DNA of 28,196 bases, from contig JAYKGU010000215.1 of NCBI GenBank assembly GCA_035285585.1, positions 1-28,196 of the forward strand. Direction: 5' to 3'. Origin of the DNA: JAYKGU01 sp035285585. Lineage in GTDB: Bacteria > Cyanobacteriota > Cyanobacteriia > CAKZMO01. The notes beneath the pieces are model-generated. The model saw only the letters and a program-made list of their open reading frames with translations. It did not search any database and was not told the origin of the DNA. The translations under genes were made by a program, and so were the position numbers. Position 1 is the first letter of the stretch. Each line of letters starts with the position of its first letter. This document shows positions 20,978-28,196 of this stretch, in pieces.

Positions 20978-22492
20978 ATGAATTTTCAGGAGGAATTTGC
21001 CCTACTTTTGCGCGCCCGCTACCCGGTGATCTACGTGCCGACGCTGGAGGAGGAGCGGGTAGAATCGGCGATCGCCAGTTGTGGCAAGCAGCAGGGCAAT
21101 TGGGGGGTTTACACCTGGGACTTTGTGGATGGCTATCAGGGGAACCCAACGGATGAGGGCTTCGGTCGGCGCAATCCACTCCAGGCGCTAGAAATGGCCG
21201 AGCGGCTGTCTGCCTCCACCCCTGCCATTCTGCTTCTGCGCGACTTTCACCGCTTCCTGGACGACGTTGCCATTGCCCGCAAGCTCCGCAATATCTCCCG
21301 CCTGCTGAAGTCGCAACCTAAAAATCTGGTCATTCTTGCGCCCCGCGTGGAGATCCCCAACGAGCTGACAGATATCATTACCGTCCTGGAATTTCCCTTA
21401 CCCAGCACAGACGACATTCGCCACGAGCTGGTGCGCCTCCTGGCGGCCATGGGCAAAACCCTGGACGATCGCCACCTGGATGAACTGGTGCGCTCCTGCC
21501 AGGGGCTTTCCATTGAACGGATTCGCCGGGTAATTGCGCGGGCGATCGCCACCCACGGCGAGATCCGGCCCGAAGATGTCGACCTGGTTTTGCAGGAAAA
21601 ACGCCAGACCATCCAGCAAACCCAAATCCTGGACTTCTACCCGGCCCACGAAGAAATTTCCGACATTGGCGGGTTAGATAACCTGAAAGACTGGCTCCTG
21701 CGGCGGGGTAGCGCTTTTTCCGAACGGGCCAGACAGTACGGCCTGCCTCACCCCAGGGGGCTGCTCCTGGTGGGTATTCAGGGGACGGGGAAATCCCTAA
21801 CGGCTAAGGCGATCGCCCACCACTGGCACCTCCCGCTCCTGCGGCTGGATGTGGGTCGGCTGTTTGCAGGGCTGGTCGGAGAATCGGAGTCGAGGACGCG
21901 GCAGATGATCCAGCTTTCGGAGGCCATGGCTCCCTGTGTTTTGTGGATCGACGAAATCGACAAGGCCTTTGCCGGGGTGGATGGCCGGGGCGATTCAGGC
22001 ACCACCAGCCGAGTCTTTGGCACCTTTATCACCTGGCTGGCAGAAAAGACTTCGGCGGTCTTCGTGGTGGCCACGGCCAATAACATTCAGGCGCTGCCGC
22101 CGGAGATGCTGCGGCGGGGTCGCTTCGACGAAATTTTCTTCGTGGGCCTGCCCAACCAGGATGAGCGCAAGGCGATTTTTGCCGTCCACCTTTCCCGGCT
22201 GCGGCCCCATAATCTCAAGAGCTACGATCTGGAGCGACTGGCCTACGAAACCCCAGAGTTTTCTGGAGCCGAAATCGAGCAAATGATTGTTGAGGCCATG
22301 CATACAGCCTTTAGTCAGAACCGGGATTTCACTACAGACGATATATTAGAGGCGGCCAGTCAACTGGTGCCGCTGGCTCGCACGGCACAGGAGCAAATTC
22401 AGTCGCTACAAAACTGGGCTGCCTCTGGTCGGGCGCGAATGGCCTCCCGGCAAACTGGTCTGAGTTCCCGTATTCAGTCCCAGTCAACTTGA
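20978..22492 (+). CDS. ycf46: AAA ATPase, Ycf46 family
   Basis: A 504-residue AAA-family ATPase also encoded in red-algal plastids as ycf46. The N-terminal region (1-210, MNFQEEFALLLRARYPVIYV) is characteristic of Ycf46 and has a degenerate ATPase-like look (PAILLLRDFHRFL). The canonical AAA module follows: Walker A GIQGTGKS (266-273), Walker B CVLWIDEID with D325 and E326, sensor 1 VVATANNIQ, and arginine finger RRGRFDEI. The FtsH-like second region ends in GAEIEQMIVEAMHTAF. The Synechocystis homologue has been linked to control of photosynthesis and CO2 use; this assignment comes from the family. There is no membrane segment. It is the last gene of the tightly spaced khpB-yceD-ycf46 group. 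Confidence 0.95.
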   Translation: MNFQEEFALLLRARYPVIYVPTLEEERVESAIASCGKQQGNWGVYTWDFVDGYQGNPTDEGFGRRNPLQALEMAERLSASTPAILLLRDFHRFLDDVAIARKLRNISRLLKSQPKNLVILAPRVEIPNELTDIITVLEFPLPSTDDIRHELVRLLAAMGKTLDDRHLDELVRSCQGLSIERIRRVIARAIATHGEIRPEDVDLVLQEKRQTIQQTQILDFYPAHEEISDIGGLDNLKDWLLRRGSAFSERARQYGLPHPRGLLLVGIQGTGKSLTAKAIAHHWHLPLLRLDVGRLFAGLVGESESRTRQMIQLSEAMAPCVLWIDEIDKAFAGVDGRGDSGTTSRVFGTFITWLAEKTSAVFVVATANNIQALPPEMLRRGRFDEIFFVGLPNQDERKAIFAVHLSRLRPHNLKSYDLERLAYETPEFSGAEIEQMIVEAMHTAFSQNRDFTTDDILEAASQLVPLARTAQEQIQSLQNWAASGRARMASRQTGLSSRIQSQST

Positions 22493-22523
22493 TCCACTTT
22501 TCTAATCAACCCACCTGACCCCT

Positions 22524-23012
22524 ATGTTTCGCTTCTTCTCGTTCGTCACAGGCGTGATTCTGGCGATCGCCATCCTGTTTTTAGCAGGTACTGTCTCCGC
22601 TCGCTACTTCATGACGCGCCTCACCGAACTACCCCCCAGGCCCGTTTTTTCCGAAGAGCAACAGGCCACGGCTTCCCCCCCCGAAGCCACCGAGCCGGTG
22701 GAGTCGCCTGATGCAACCGAACCCACCAGCGAGCCGCCCGTGGCAGAGGCCACGCCTCCTCCATCAGATCTTGAAGCAGGAGCCTATGAGGCACGGGTTA
22801 CCCAGCCCATTGGCCTGGTGCTGCGGGAAGGCCCCAGCCAGGAAACAACTCGTATCGGCGGGGTTGACTATGATGATCAGCTGATCGTTCTGGGGGAAAG
22901 TACGGATGGCGACTGGTTAAATGTGCGACTGCCGGGAAGTGGCGTGGAGGGCTGGGTCAAGTCGGGCAATACCGAGGCGATCAATCCATCGGACAGCGCT
23001 GCCCCTGAATAG
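22524..23012 (+). CDS. Membrane-anchored SH3b-domain protein
   Basis: A 162-residue protein with an N-terminal membrane anchor (about 5-24, FSFVTGVILAIAILFLAGTV). A Pro/Glu/Thr-rich linker follows (36-88). The bacterial SH3 domain (about 90-152) includes IGLVLREGPSQETTRIGGV, IVLGES, DGDWLNVRL and GWVKSG. The domain should face the periplasm, where SH3b domains often bind peptidoglycan peptides. No catalytic domain is present. The ATG at 22524 is 31 bases after ycf46, so co-transcription is possible. The exact role is unknown. Confidence 0.9.
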   Translation: MFRFFSFVTGVILAIAILFLAGTVSARYFMTRLTELPPRPVFSEEQQATASPPEATEPVESPDATEPTSEPPVAEATPPPSDLEAGAYEARVTQPIGLVLREGPSQETTRIGGVDYDDQLIVLGESTDGDWLNVRLPGSGVEGWVKSGNTEAINPSDSAAPE

Positions 23013-23162
23013 GTTACGGAGCCATAGTGTTAAGAAATTTCGCCGTTTTTCGAACTTTAATTACAGGATCGTGCTTCTGATTCGGGCGGCTATAGATAGG
23101 GTGATAACTTGGTTCAAGTTAAGTTCCAGTTAATCCCCTTTTATAGGCTTGATTCATTAGAA

Positions 23163-23333
23163 ATGTACAATAAGAACACCAACAAAGACTGGTTAAGCAC
23201 AATCGTCACCGCTGGTCTAGGAGCAGGAATTGTCACATCCTTTGCGGTAGGGCAGGGGCAGGATCCATTGATAGCCGGAAGTATCACCGTATTTGCGATC
23301 GCCGCTGCCATCGTCCTCGATCGCTGTTTCTGA
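23163..23333 (+). CDS. Small hydrophobic protein (56 residues), unknown
   Basis: I do not recognise this family. From the ATG at 23163 the product reads MYNKNTNKDWLSTIVTAGLG, followed by AGIVTSFAVGQGQDPLIAGS and ITVFAIAAAIVLDRCF. It has two hydrophobic stretches (about 14-26 and 37-53), so it is probably a small membrane protein. An in-frame TTG at 23109 would add 18 residues without improving the fit. Only a poor ribosome site is visible. Amphipathic pattern and composition look protein-like, but the short length makes this uncertain. Confidence 0.55.
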   Translation: MYNKNTNKDWLSTIVTAGLGAGIVTSFAVGQGQDPLIAGSITVFAIAAAIVLDRCF

Positions 23334-23799
23334 TTCAGCTTTTTGATTCCCATTCACGGTAGTGCCTGACCTGCAAAACCAATTACCTGCAGAAGCTGGG
23401 CATTATGCTAAGGAGATTTCCAGGGAAAAAATTACCTTCGGCTAAACGGTTGGTAAGGGCAAATGGCCCTTTGCCCCTACGTCGTCTGGTAAGGTCATTT
23501 TCCAAAATCTCCCAGGTGGATCGTGAATTAAATAGCCTGTAATTACCCGACCGGAGGGGTATGGAGTTCCATGCCCCTCCTCCAGGAATTTCACCTTAAT
23601 TAAATATTAAATCTACGATCCTAAGTGATTTCTGAGGAAGTAGGGGCCGTTAGCGAATCGTAACGCACCAGCCGACTTACTAATTTGACGCTGCATTAGA
23701 TGTAGCGATAGAGAAACCGTCCGCTTGCGGTGTTTTTCATGGGGTATGATGGCCATAATTATCCTGTACTTGCCGACATAGTAAAGGATGCTGACACCG
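23334..23799. other. Gene-free spacer with one dispersed repeat
   Basis: About 466 bases without a credible gene. It holds the palindromic repeat at 23452-23480 and an AT-rich stretch (23595-23625), and ends with the promoter region of the exported Ig-like protein. A leftward 84-codon frame across 23613-23867 runs into that gene and is rejected. Confidence 0.65.
23452..23480. repeat. Dispersed palindrome (GGGCAAA type)
   Basis: GGTAAGGGCAAA and TTTGCCCCTAC flank TGGCCC. Same family as 3351-3378 and 16996-17023. It is followed by GTCGTCTGG, much as the 16996 copy is preceded by a GACGAC element. Confidence 0.75.
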
Positions 23800-24294
23800 A
23801 TGAAATTTGCTCGATGGATCGCGCCAGTTCTGCTCGTTCTGTTTGCCCTGTTTGGCCAGCCCGCCAACGCCTGGGCACATCAGGTGGAGACCGACTTTTC
23901 GTTTGACTTAATCAGTGCTCAGCTGCAGTTCGTGTCCACCTTTAGTACCGGAGAGCCGATGGCCAGCGCCGATGTGACGGTCTACGCACCGGGCAATCGG
24001 GAAGAACCCTGGTTTGAAGGGAAAACCGACGAAGAGGGCCGTTTTGCCTTTTTGCCAGACCCTTCCCAGACGGGTGAATGGCGCATTGAGTTTCGCCAGG
24101 AAGGTCACGCCGACATCTGGACAGTGCCGGTCAGTGAGGCAGGTATTCAGTTTGATGGAATTACCGACGGTCTCAACAGAGATTACCACTATGCCGCCTT
24201 CCCCAATGCATCGCTGGCTGCTGGACTGGTAGGCGGTGCGATTGGCGGTAGTTTGCTGCTTGTCCGTCGCAGGCTCATGAATCCTATTTTTTAG
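23800..24294 (+). CDS. Exported Ig-like (carboxypeptidase-regulatory-like) protein with C-terminal anchor
   Basis: A 164-residue exported protein. A signal peptide (KFARWIAPVLLVLFALFG, likely cut after NAWA) is followed by HQVETDFSFDL. A beta-sandwich of the carboxypeptidase-regulatory / CarboxypepD type comes next: STGEPMASADVTVYAPGN, KTDEEGRFAFLPDPSQTGEW, EFRQEGHADIWTVPV. A C-terminal membrane helix (about 140-157, ASLAAGLVGGAIGGSLLLV) is followed by arginines. Similar small proteins in cyanobacteria are sometimes annotated as nickel-uptake-associated, but nothing here proves metal handling. I chose ATG 23800 because AAAGGA (23783-23788) is 11 bases upstream; the in-frame ATG at 23788 overlaps that site. 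Confidence 0.8.
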   Translation: MKFARWIAPVLLVLFALFGQPANAWAHQVETDFSFDLISAQLQFVSTFSTGEPMASADVTVYAPGNREEPWFEGKTDEEGRFAFLPDPSQTGEWRIEFRQEGHADIWTVPVSEAGIQFDGITDGLNRDYHYAAFPNASLAAGLVGGAIGGSLLLVRRRLMNPIF

Positions 24295-24388
24295 TCTCCA
24301 TACTTCTGCTGGGCGGGGTATGCAGTAATTGTGAATACCGCCTATGCTAGATCAGCAGCCCATCACTGATTGAGGAGGATTGGATTTC

Positions 24389-25039
24389 ATGACAGTCGCA
24401 AAACCCTCTGCACAAGACCTGTTTCGCTCTGCTTACGAAAACCGCTATACCTGGGATAAGTCGTTTCCCGGCTATACGGCTGATGTCACCTATAAGCGGG
24501 GGGAAGAGGTCTTCCAGGGAACGGTTCGGGTCAGCCCGGACTTAAAGGCTGAGGTGTTTGACATCGAAGACGAGTCGGCAAAGAAAGCTGTTCAAGAACA
24601 ACTGTTTGAGATCGCCATTCACCGCGTCCGCCGCAGCTTTGAAGAAACCCACGGGAAAAACACCTTTTCCTATGGCAAAACCGACAAAACCGGGGCGGTT
24701 GAAATTTTGATGGGTGGCAAGGCTGAGGGCGATCGCTACGAAGTGCGCGACAACGAAGTATCGATGGTTCATCGCCATATTCACGGCATAGTGGTTACCA
24801 TCCACACCTACAGCAGCCACGACACCGGAGAAGGCTACCTGTCTCACCGCTACGATTCCGTCTACCACGACCCCAAATCTGGCGAGCAAAAGGGCGGCCT
24901 CAGCGACTTTGAGGATGAGTACGAGAAGGTGGGAAGCTACTGGATTCTCAACCGTCGCTTCATTGAAACCGAAGAAGCGGAACCCGCCACTCAAGAGTTC
25001 ATCTTCTCCAAGATTCAGCTTCTCGATAAGGCTGGCTGA
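24389..25039 (+). CDS. DUF3386 protein
   Basis: A 216-residue soluble protein of DUF3386, a family found in cyanobacteria and plants with no established function. Family-like features include AYENRYTWDKSFPGYTADV, RRSFEETHGKNTFSYG, MVHRHIHGIVVTIHTYSSHD and GYLSHRYDSVYHDPKSGEQ. The histidine cluster (MVHRHIH, with HTYSSHD) is striking but is not a known metal motif to me. No signal peptide or membrane segment. GAGGAGGA about ten bases before ATG 24389 supports this start over the in-frame TTG at 24380. The gene ends just before a strong terminator. Confidence 0.9.
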   Translation: MTVAKPSAQDLFRSAYENRYTWDKSFPGYTADVTYKRGEEVFQGTVRVSPDLKAEVFDIEDESAKKAVQEQLFEIAIHRVRRSFEETHGKNTFSYGKTDKTGAVEILMGGKAEGDRYEVRDNEVSMVHRHIHGIVVTIHTYSSHDTGEGYLSHRYDSVYHDPKSGEQKGGLSDFEDEYEKVGSYWILNRRFIETEEAEPATQEFIFSKIQLLDKAG

Positions 25040-25068
25040 GCGGGTTGGACCGTTGCGCATTGGATTGA

Positions 25069-25104
25069 AACAGGGGCTTCTCCAGCAGGCCCCTGTTTTG
25101 CTTT
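25069..25104. terminator. Bidirectional intrinsic terminator
   Basis: CAGGGGC (25071-25077) and GCCCCTG (25089-25095) form a GC stem followed by TTTTGCTTTCTT on the plus strand. On the minus strand the same stem is followed by TTTC. It lies between the convergent DUF3386 gene and the groEL-GNAT operon. Confidence 0.8.
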
Positions 25105-25110
25105 CTTGGC

Positions 25111-25566
25111 TCACCCAGTCGAATGGGTGGCGTACGTCAACAGGTGCAGAGGCACTGGCAGCAGAGTAGCGAGCTGATAGGTCAAGCGAAACTTGCGGCG
25201 GATGGATGGGGGCATCCTGCTCCAGTCTGCTGGCTGAAAGCCAAATTGACGGTAGAAATAGGCGAGGCGATCGCCCAAACACTCCAGGTAAAGGGGGCGC
25301 GTCGCCTGATGGATCAGATGCTGGGTCAGCGCCGTTCCCAACCCCTGGCCCCGCCATGGGCGCGCAACGACCAGGCTACCCAACTCCTGGGCATCCGGAA
25401 AGCTCCGCAGTTGCCCACAGGCCACCACCCGGCCCCTACATTCAATCACCCAAAAGTTTTGCCAGCGGAGCTGCGTCGGGTCCAGAAACGCAGACAGCAC
25501 CAGGAAGCGAATGCTCCAGGCATCCGGCTTCCTGGCCTGACGTAAAACACAGTCGGCGGGCAGCAT
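25111..25566 (-). CDS. GNAT-family N-acetyltransferase
   Basis: A 151-residue acetyl-CoA-dependent acyltransferase. The acetyl-CoA pyrophosphate loop is RGQGLG in ELGSLVVARPWRGQGLGTAL. The family's beta-4 strand (RVVACGQLR) and the late FYRQFGF turn are also present. The substrate is unknown; the Arg/Leu-rich C-terminus (RKFRLTYQLATLLPVPLHLL) is unusual for the family and may pack against a membrane or partner. The ATG at 25564-25566 is seven bases after the groEL stop, so the two genes are probably co-transcribed. The C-terminus ends just before the shared terminator. Confidence 0.85.
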   Translation of the reverse strand: MLPADCVLRQARKPDAWSIRFLVLSAFLDPTQLRWQNFWVIECRGRVVACGQLRSFPDAQELGSLVVARPWRGQGLGTALTQHLIHQATRPLYLECLGDRLAYFYRQFGFQPADWSRMPPSIRRKFRLTYQLATLLPVPLHLLTYATHSTG

Positions 25567-25573
25567 CAAGGCC

Positions 25574-27253
25574 CTACATCATGCCCATACCCGGCATGCC
25601 CATGCCGCCCATGCCACCCATACCGCCCATGCCGCCCATGCCGCCCATGCCACCATCAGCAGGAGCCGCCGACTTGGGTGCGGGCTTTTCGACCACCAGT
25701 GCCTCGGTGGTCAGCACCATCCCCGCCACCGACGCGGCATCCTGGAGAGCTGAGCGCACGACCTTAGCCGGATCAATGACGCCTGCCGCAATCATGTCTT
25801 CGAAGGTGTTGGTCATGGCGTTGTAACCCATGTTGCCTTCCATGGCCCGGACCTTCTCGACGATCACCGCACCTTCGGCACCAGAGTTATCGGCGATTTG
25901 CCGCAGGGGCGCTTCCAGGGCTTTGATGACGATGTCTGCACCGATCTGCTCTTCAGCGGTCAGCCCCTGCTTGAGGGTATCCCCCTGCTTGGAGAGCTGG
26001 ATGAGGGTGCTGCCGCCACCGGGGACGATGCCTTCCTCAACGGCGGCACGAGTAGCGTTCAGAGCGTCTTCGATGCGCAGCTTACGATCCTTCAGCTCGG
26101 TTTCCGTGGCTGCACCGACCTTGATCACCGCCACACCGCCAGCCAGCTTAGCCAGTCGCTCCTGGAGCTTCTCCCGGTCATATTCCGAGTCGGTTTCTTC
26201 GATCGACAAGCGAATTTGGGCGATGCGCTTGTCGATATCGGCTTTGTTGCCCGTCTCCGACACGATGGTGGTGGTGTCCTTCGTGATGGTCACCTTGCGC
26301 GCCCGCCCTAGCATGTCCAGGGAGGCGGTATCGAGGCTGAGGCCAATTTCCTCAGAAATGAGCTGGCCGCCCGTGAGCACCGCAATGTCTTGCAGCATGG
26401 CTTTGCGCCGCTCTCCAAAACCAGGAGCCTTGACGGCAACCACATTGAGAACGCCCCGCAGACGGTTCACTACCAGCGTTGCCAGCGCTTCCCCTTCGAT
26501 ATCTTCAGAAATGATTACCAGAGGACGCCCTTCGCGGGCAATTTTCTCCAGGATGGAAACCATTTCCTGAATGTTGCTGATCTTTTTGTCGCAGAGCAGG
26601 ATGCGGGCGTCATCCAGCTCACAGATCATGCGCTCCTGATCGGTGACGAAGTACGGGGAGATGTAACCCCGGTCAAACTGCATCCCTTCTACAACTTCCA
26701 GCTCAGTGGTAAGCGATCGCGACTCTTCAACAGTAATCACCCCGTCTTTGCTCACCTTATCCATGGCCTCGGCAATCATGGCCCCAACTTCCTCATCGTT
26801 GCCTGAGGAAACGGTGGCCACCTGGGCGATCGCATTCCCTTCCACCGGCTTGGCCATTGCTTCAATTTGGGCCACCAGCTTGGCCACCGTTTTTTCGATG
26901 CCCCGCCGCAGACTCACCGGATTAGTGCCCGCCGCCACGTTTTTCAAGCCTTCGCGGATCAGGGCCTGGGCCAGCACGGTCGCTGTCGTCGTGCCATCTC
27001 CGGCCAAATCCTTAGTTTTAGAGGCCACTTCGCGGATGAGCTGTGCCCCAGTATTTTCCAGAGGATCGGCCAGCTCAATTTCTTTAGCGACGGTGATGCC
27101 ATCGTTGACGATCTCCGGTGCGCCAAACTGCTTTTCGAGCAGGACATTTCGCCCCTTTGGCCCCAGGGTAATACGAACGGCGTCAGCAATGGCGTTGACC
27201 CCCCGTTCGAGGGCCTGCCGCGATTCTTCATCAAATACAACCAGCTTTGCCAT
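25574..27253 (-). CDS. groL: Chaperonin GroEL (stand-alone copy, GroEL2 type)
   Basis: The 559-residue subunit of the 14-mer chaperonin that folds proteins in the cytoplasm. Diagnostic segments are LGPKGRNVLLEKQFGAPEIV, DLAGDGTTTATVLAQALI (ATPase aspartate), GGGSTLIQL and the C-terminal Gly-Met run (GGMGGMGGM...GMM). ATP-site residues appear intact. The start ATG at 27251-27253 gives the usual N-terminus (MAKLVVFDEESRQALERGVN). No groES precedes it: the 227 bases upstream carry no reading frame for it. Most cyanobacteria have groESL1 plus a separate groEL2, and this gene fits the second type by context, although the Gly-Met tail also occurs in GroEL1. A CIRCE operator upstream indicates HrcA control of heat-shock expression. 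The GNAT gene follows directly. Confidence 0.97.
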   Translation of the reverse strand: MAKLVVFDEESRQALERGVNAIADAVRITLGPKGRNVLLEKQFGAPEIVNDGITVAKEIELADPLENTGAQLIREVASKTKDLAGDGTTTATVLAQALIREGLKNVAAGTNPVSLRRGIEKTVAKLVAQIEAMAKPVEGNAIAQVATVSSGNDEEVGAMIAEAMDKVSKDGVITVEESRSLTTELEVVEGMQFDRGYISPYFVTDQERMICELDDARILLCDKKISNIQEMVSILEKIAREGRPLVIISEDIEGEALATLVVNRLRGVLNVVAVKAPGFGERRKAMLQDIAVLTGGQLISEEIGLSLDTASLDMLGRARKVTITKDTTTIVSETGNKADIDKRIAQIRLSIEETDSEYDREKLQERLAKLAGGVAVIKVGAATETELKDRKLRIEDALNATRAAVEEGIVPGGGSTLIQLSKQGDTLKQGLTAEEQIGADIVIKALEAPLRQIADNSGAEGAVIVEKVRAMEGNMGYNAMTNTFEDMIAAGVIDPAKVVRSALQDAASVAGMVLTTEALVVEKPAPKSAAPADGGMGGMGGMGGMGGMGGMGMPGMGMM

Positions 27254-27286
27254 ATCTCTCAGTCGTACAATTCTCCAATGTAGACT

Positions 27287-27313
27287 TTAGCACTCAGATT
27301 CCTCGACTGCTAA
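27287..27313 (-). promoter_or_regulatory. CIRCE operator (HrcA binding site)
   Basis: TTAGCACTC, nine bases, then GACTGCTAA. The CIRCE consensus is TTAGCACTC-N9-GAGTGCTAA, so only one base differs. It sits 34 bases upstream of the groEL start codon, the usual place. HrcA bound here would repress groEL at normal temperature. Confidence 0.92.
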
Positions 27314-27480
27314 TCCCCAACGTCGCGAATGCCCGATCCTGGGAGTGCGGGTTTCCGATCGCCACCCCACTTAATTTCAACAGGGGATTTCTCACAATTT
27401 AAGTTATTTTGGAGTGTAAACAGGCTGGTCTATGCTACTGTCTGGGCATTCTATAGACGTCTCGTTCTACGGCATCTGTG

Positions 27481-28196
27481 ATGACTAACTACTGGGCGAT
27501 CGCAATTGGCGTCAATCGGTACCAATTCTTTCAGCCGCTTCTCTATGCCCAATGGGACGCACAGTCCCTCTATCGCTACTGGGTAGAAACGGCCCAGTTT
27601 TCGCCCCGCCGCTGTCGTCTGCTCATTGACGCCGCTCCAGTCATTGACGGCGAAACGGCTCTACCCACCCGAGGCGGAATCCAGCAGCAGTTGGCGGAGA
27701 TTTGCCGAGCCATACAGCCCGAAGACGTGCTGTGGTGCTTTTTCAGCGGCTATGGCATGCAGCACGAGGGGGCTGACTATTTAATGCCCATTGACGGCAA
27801 CCCCGAGCGGGTAACGACCACCGGCATTGCAGTGGCCGACCTGATGCGGCAGATCCGTCAGGCTCCTACGGACAACATTTTGGTGCTGCTAGATCTGAAG
27901 CGCCCCCCGGAGGTACCGGCTGAGGTGAGATTGGGGGCACCTACCGCAGTCCTTGCTGAAGAATATGGCCTCGCCACCATCCTGGCCTGTCGGGCCGACC
28001 AGTCTTCCCACGAGACGCTGGCCCTGCGGCAGGGGCTGTTTACCCAGGCGCTGCTAGAGGGGTTAAGCGAGCACAACGCGGTTACCCTGGAGCAACTGAC
28101 CCAGTACCTGGGCGATCGCCTGCCTGACCTGAGCGATCGCCACTGGCGGCCCCGGCAAGAACCGGTTTTTCTCATCCCCCCCGATAAACGCTACCA
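27481..28196 (+). CDS. Caspase-like (peptidase C14) protein with substituted catalytic dyad, partial
   Basis: The first 238 codons of a gene cut by the window edge, with an open frame to the last base. The p20-like fold is clear: MTNYWAIAIGVNRYQFFQPL, LYAQWDAQSLYRYW, RGGIQQQLAEICR, VLWCFFSGYGMQ, DYLMPIDGNPE and NILVLLDLKRP. In active orthocaspases the dyad is the His of SGHG and the Cys after the LLDxC strand. Here the first position is Tyr (residue 91, SGYG) and the second is Lys (residue 140, LLDLK). The domain is therefore probably inactive as a protease and may act as a binding or scaffold module. Cyanobacterial pseudo-orthocaspases are known, often with further domains, so the missing C-terminal part matters. 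The ATG at 27481 begins the fold and diverges from groEL. Confidence 0.85.
   Translation, partial: MTNYWAIAIGVNRYQFFQPLLYAQWDAQSLYRYWVETAQFSPRRCRLLIDAAPVIDGETALPTRGGIQQQLAEICRAIQPEDVLWCFFSGYGMQHEGADYLMPIDGNPERVTTTGIAVADLMRQIRQAPTDNILVLLDLKRPPEVPAEVRLGAPTAVLAEEYGLATILACRADQSSHETLALRQGLFTQALLEGLSEHNAVTLEQLTQYLGDRLPDLSDRHWRPRQEPVFLIPPDKRY

Noticed and set aside
24542..25357. 271-codon leftward frame
   Set aside because: Antisense to the DUF3386 gene and crosses the terminator; only the GNAT and DUF3386 frames show family features.
25830..26570. 246-codon rightward frame opposite groEL
   Set aside because: Serine/arginine-rich shadow of the highly conserved groEL; no family features.
27858..28175. 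105-codon leftward frame at the window end
   Set aside because: Antisense to the caspase-like gene, whose rightward frame carries clear family motifs.

Overview
The window looks like chromosomal DNA of a cyanobacterium. The evidence is the very frequent HIP1 octamer GCGATCGC and a set of largely cyanobacterial families: Ycf46-type AAA ATPase, DUF2808, DUF3386, a four-ACT aspartate kinase, three-subunit transhydrogenase, and the order rpmH-rnpA-PH protein-yidC-khpB-yceD-ycf46. The moderately high GC and many dispersed intergenic repeats suggest a filamentous Leptolyngbya/Nodosilinea-like lineage, but that placement is inference. No rRNA, tRNA or CRISPR array was seen.

Layout. 1-126 is the right end of an IS200/IS605-type element, with the last codons of a likely TnpB and a probable omega-RNA region. 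lysC (-) follows, then an HD phosphohydrolase (+) and an aldo/keto reductase (+). The reductase converges on a two-gene operon (-) of a NafY/NifX-like FeMo-cofactor-binding protein and an unrecognised 212-residue protein. 5878-6680 is a repeat field. 6681-10213 (-) is a tight operon of a GT2 glycosyltransferase, a membrane GT87-like mannosyltransferase and a CrtISO-like FAD oxidoreductase. It diverges from an exported M23 peptidase across a short spacer with a duplicated motif. A Uma2 nuclease and a frameshifted small winged-helix-like gene follow. pntA1-pntA2-pntB (-) encode the proton-pumping transhydrogenase. A 1 kb gene-free region full of inverted and direct repeats precedes a DUF2808 gene.

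17417-22492 (+) is the conserved housekeeping block: ribosomal protein L34, RNase P protein, PH-domain membrane protein, YidC insertase, KH/R3H RNA-binding protein, YceD and Ycf46. Then come an SH3b membrane protein, a 56-residue membrane protein, an exported Ig-like protein and DUF3386. A bidirectional terminator separates these from a groEL-GNAT operon (-) that has a near-perfect CIRCE operator but no groES. The window ends inside a divergent caspase-like gene whose His-Cys dyad is replaced by Tyr and Lys.

Most of the window is ordinary core genome. The points most worth a second look are the degenerate orthocaspase, the NafY-like pair without visible nif genes, the glycosyltransferase/CrtISO operon with its duplicated promoter motif, the IS605 right end with its possible guide RNA, and the frameshifted gene at 11983-12299. 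I found no clearly new system.
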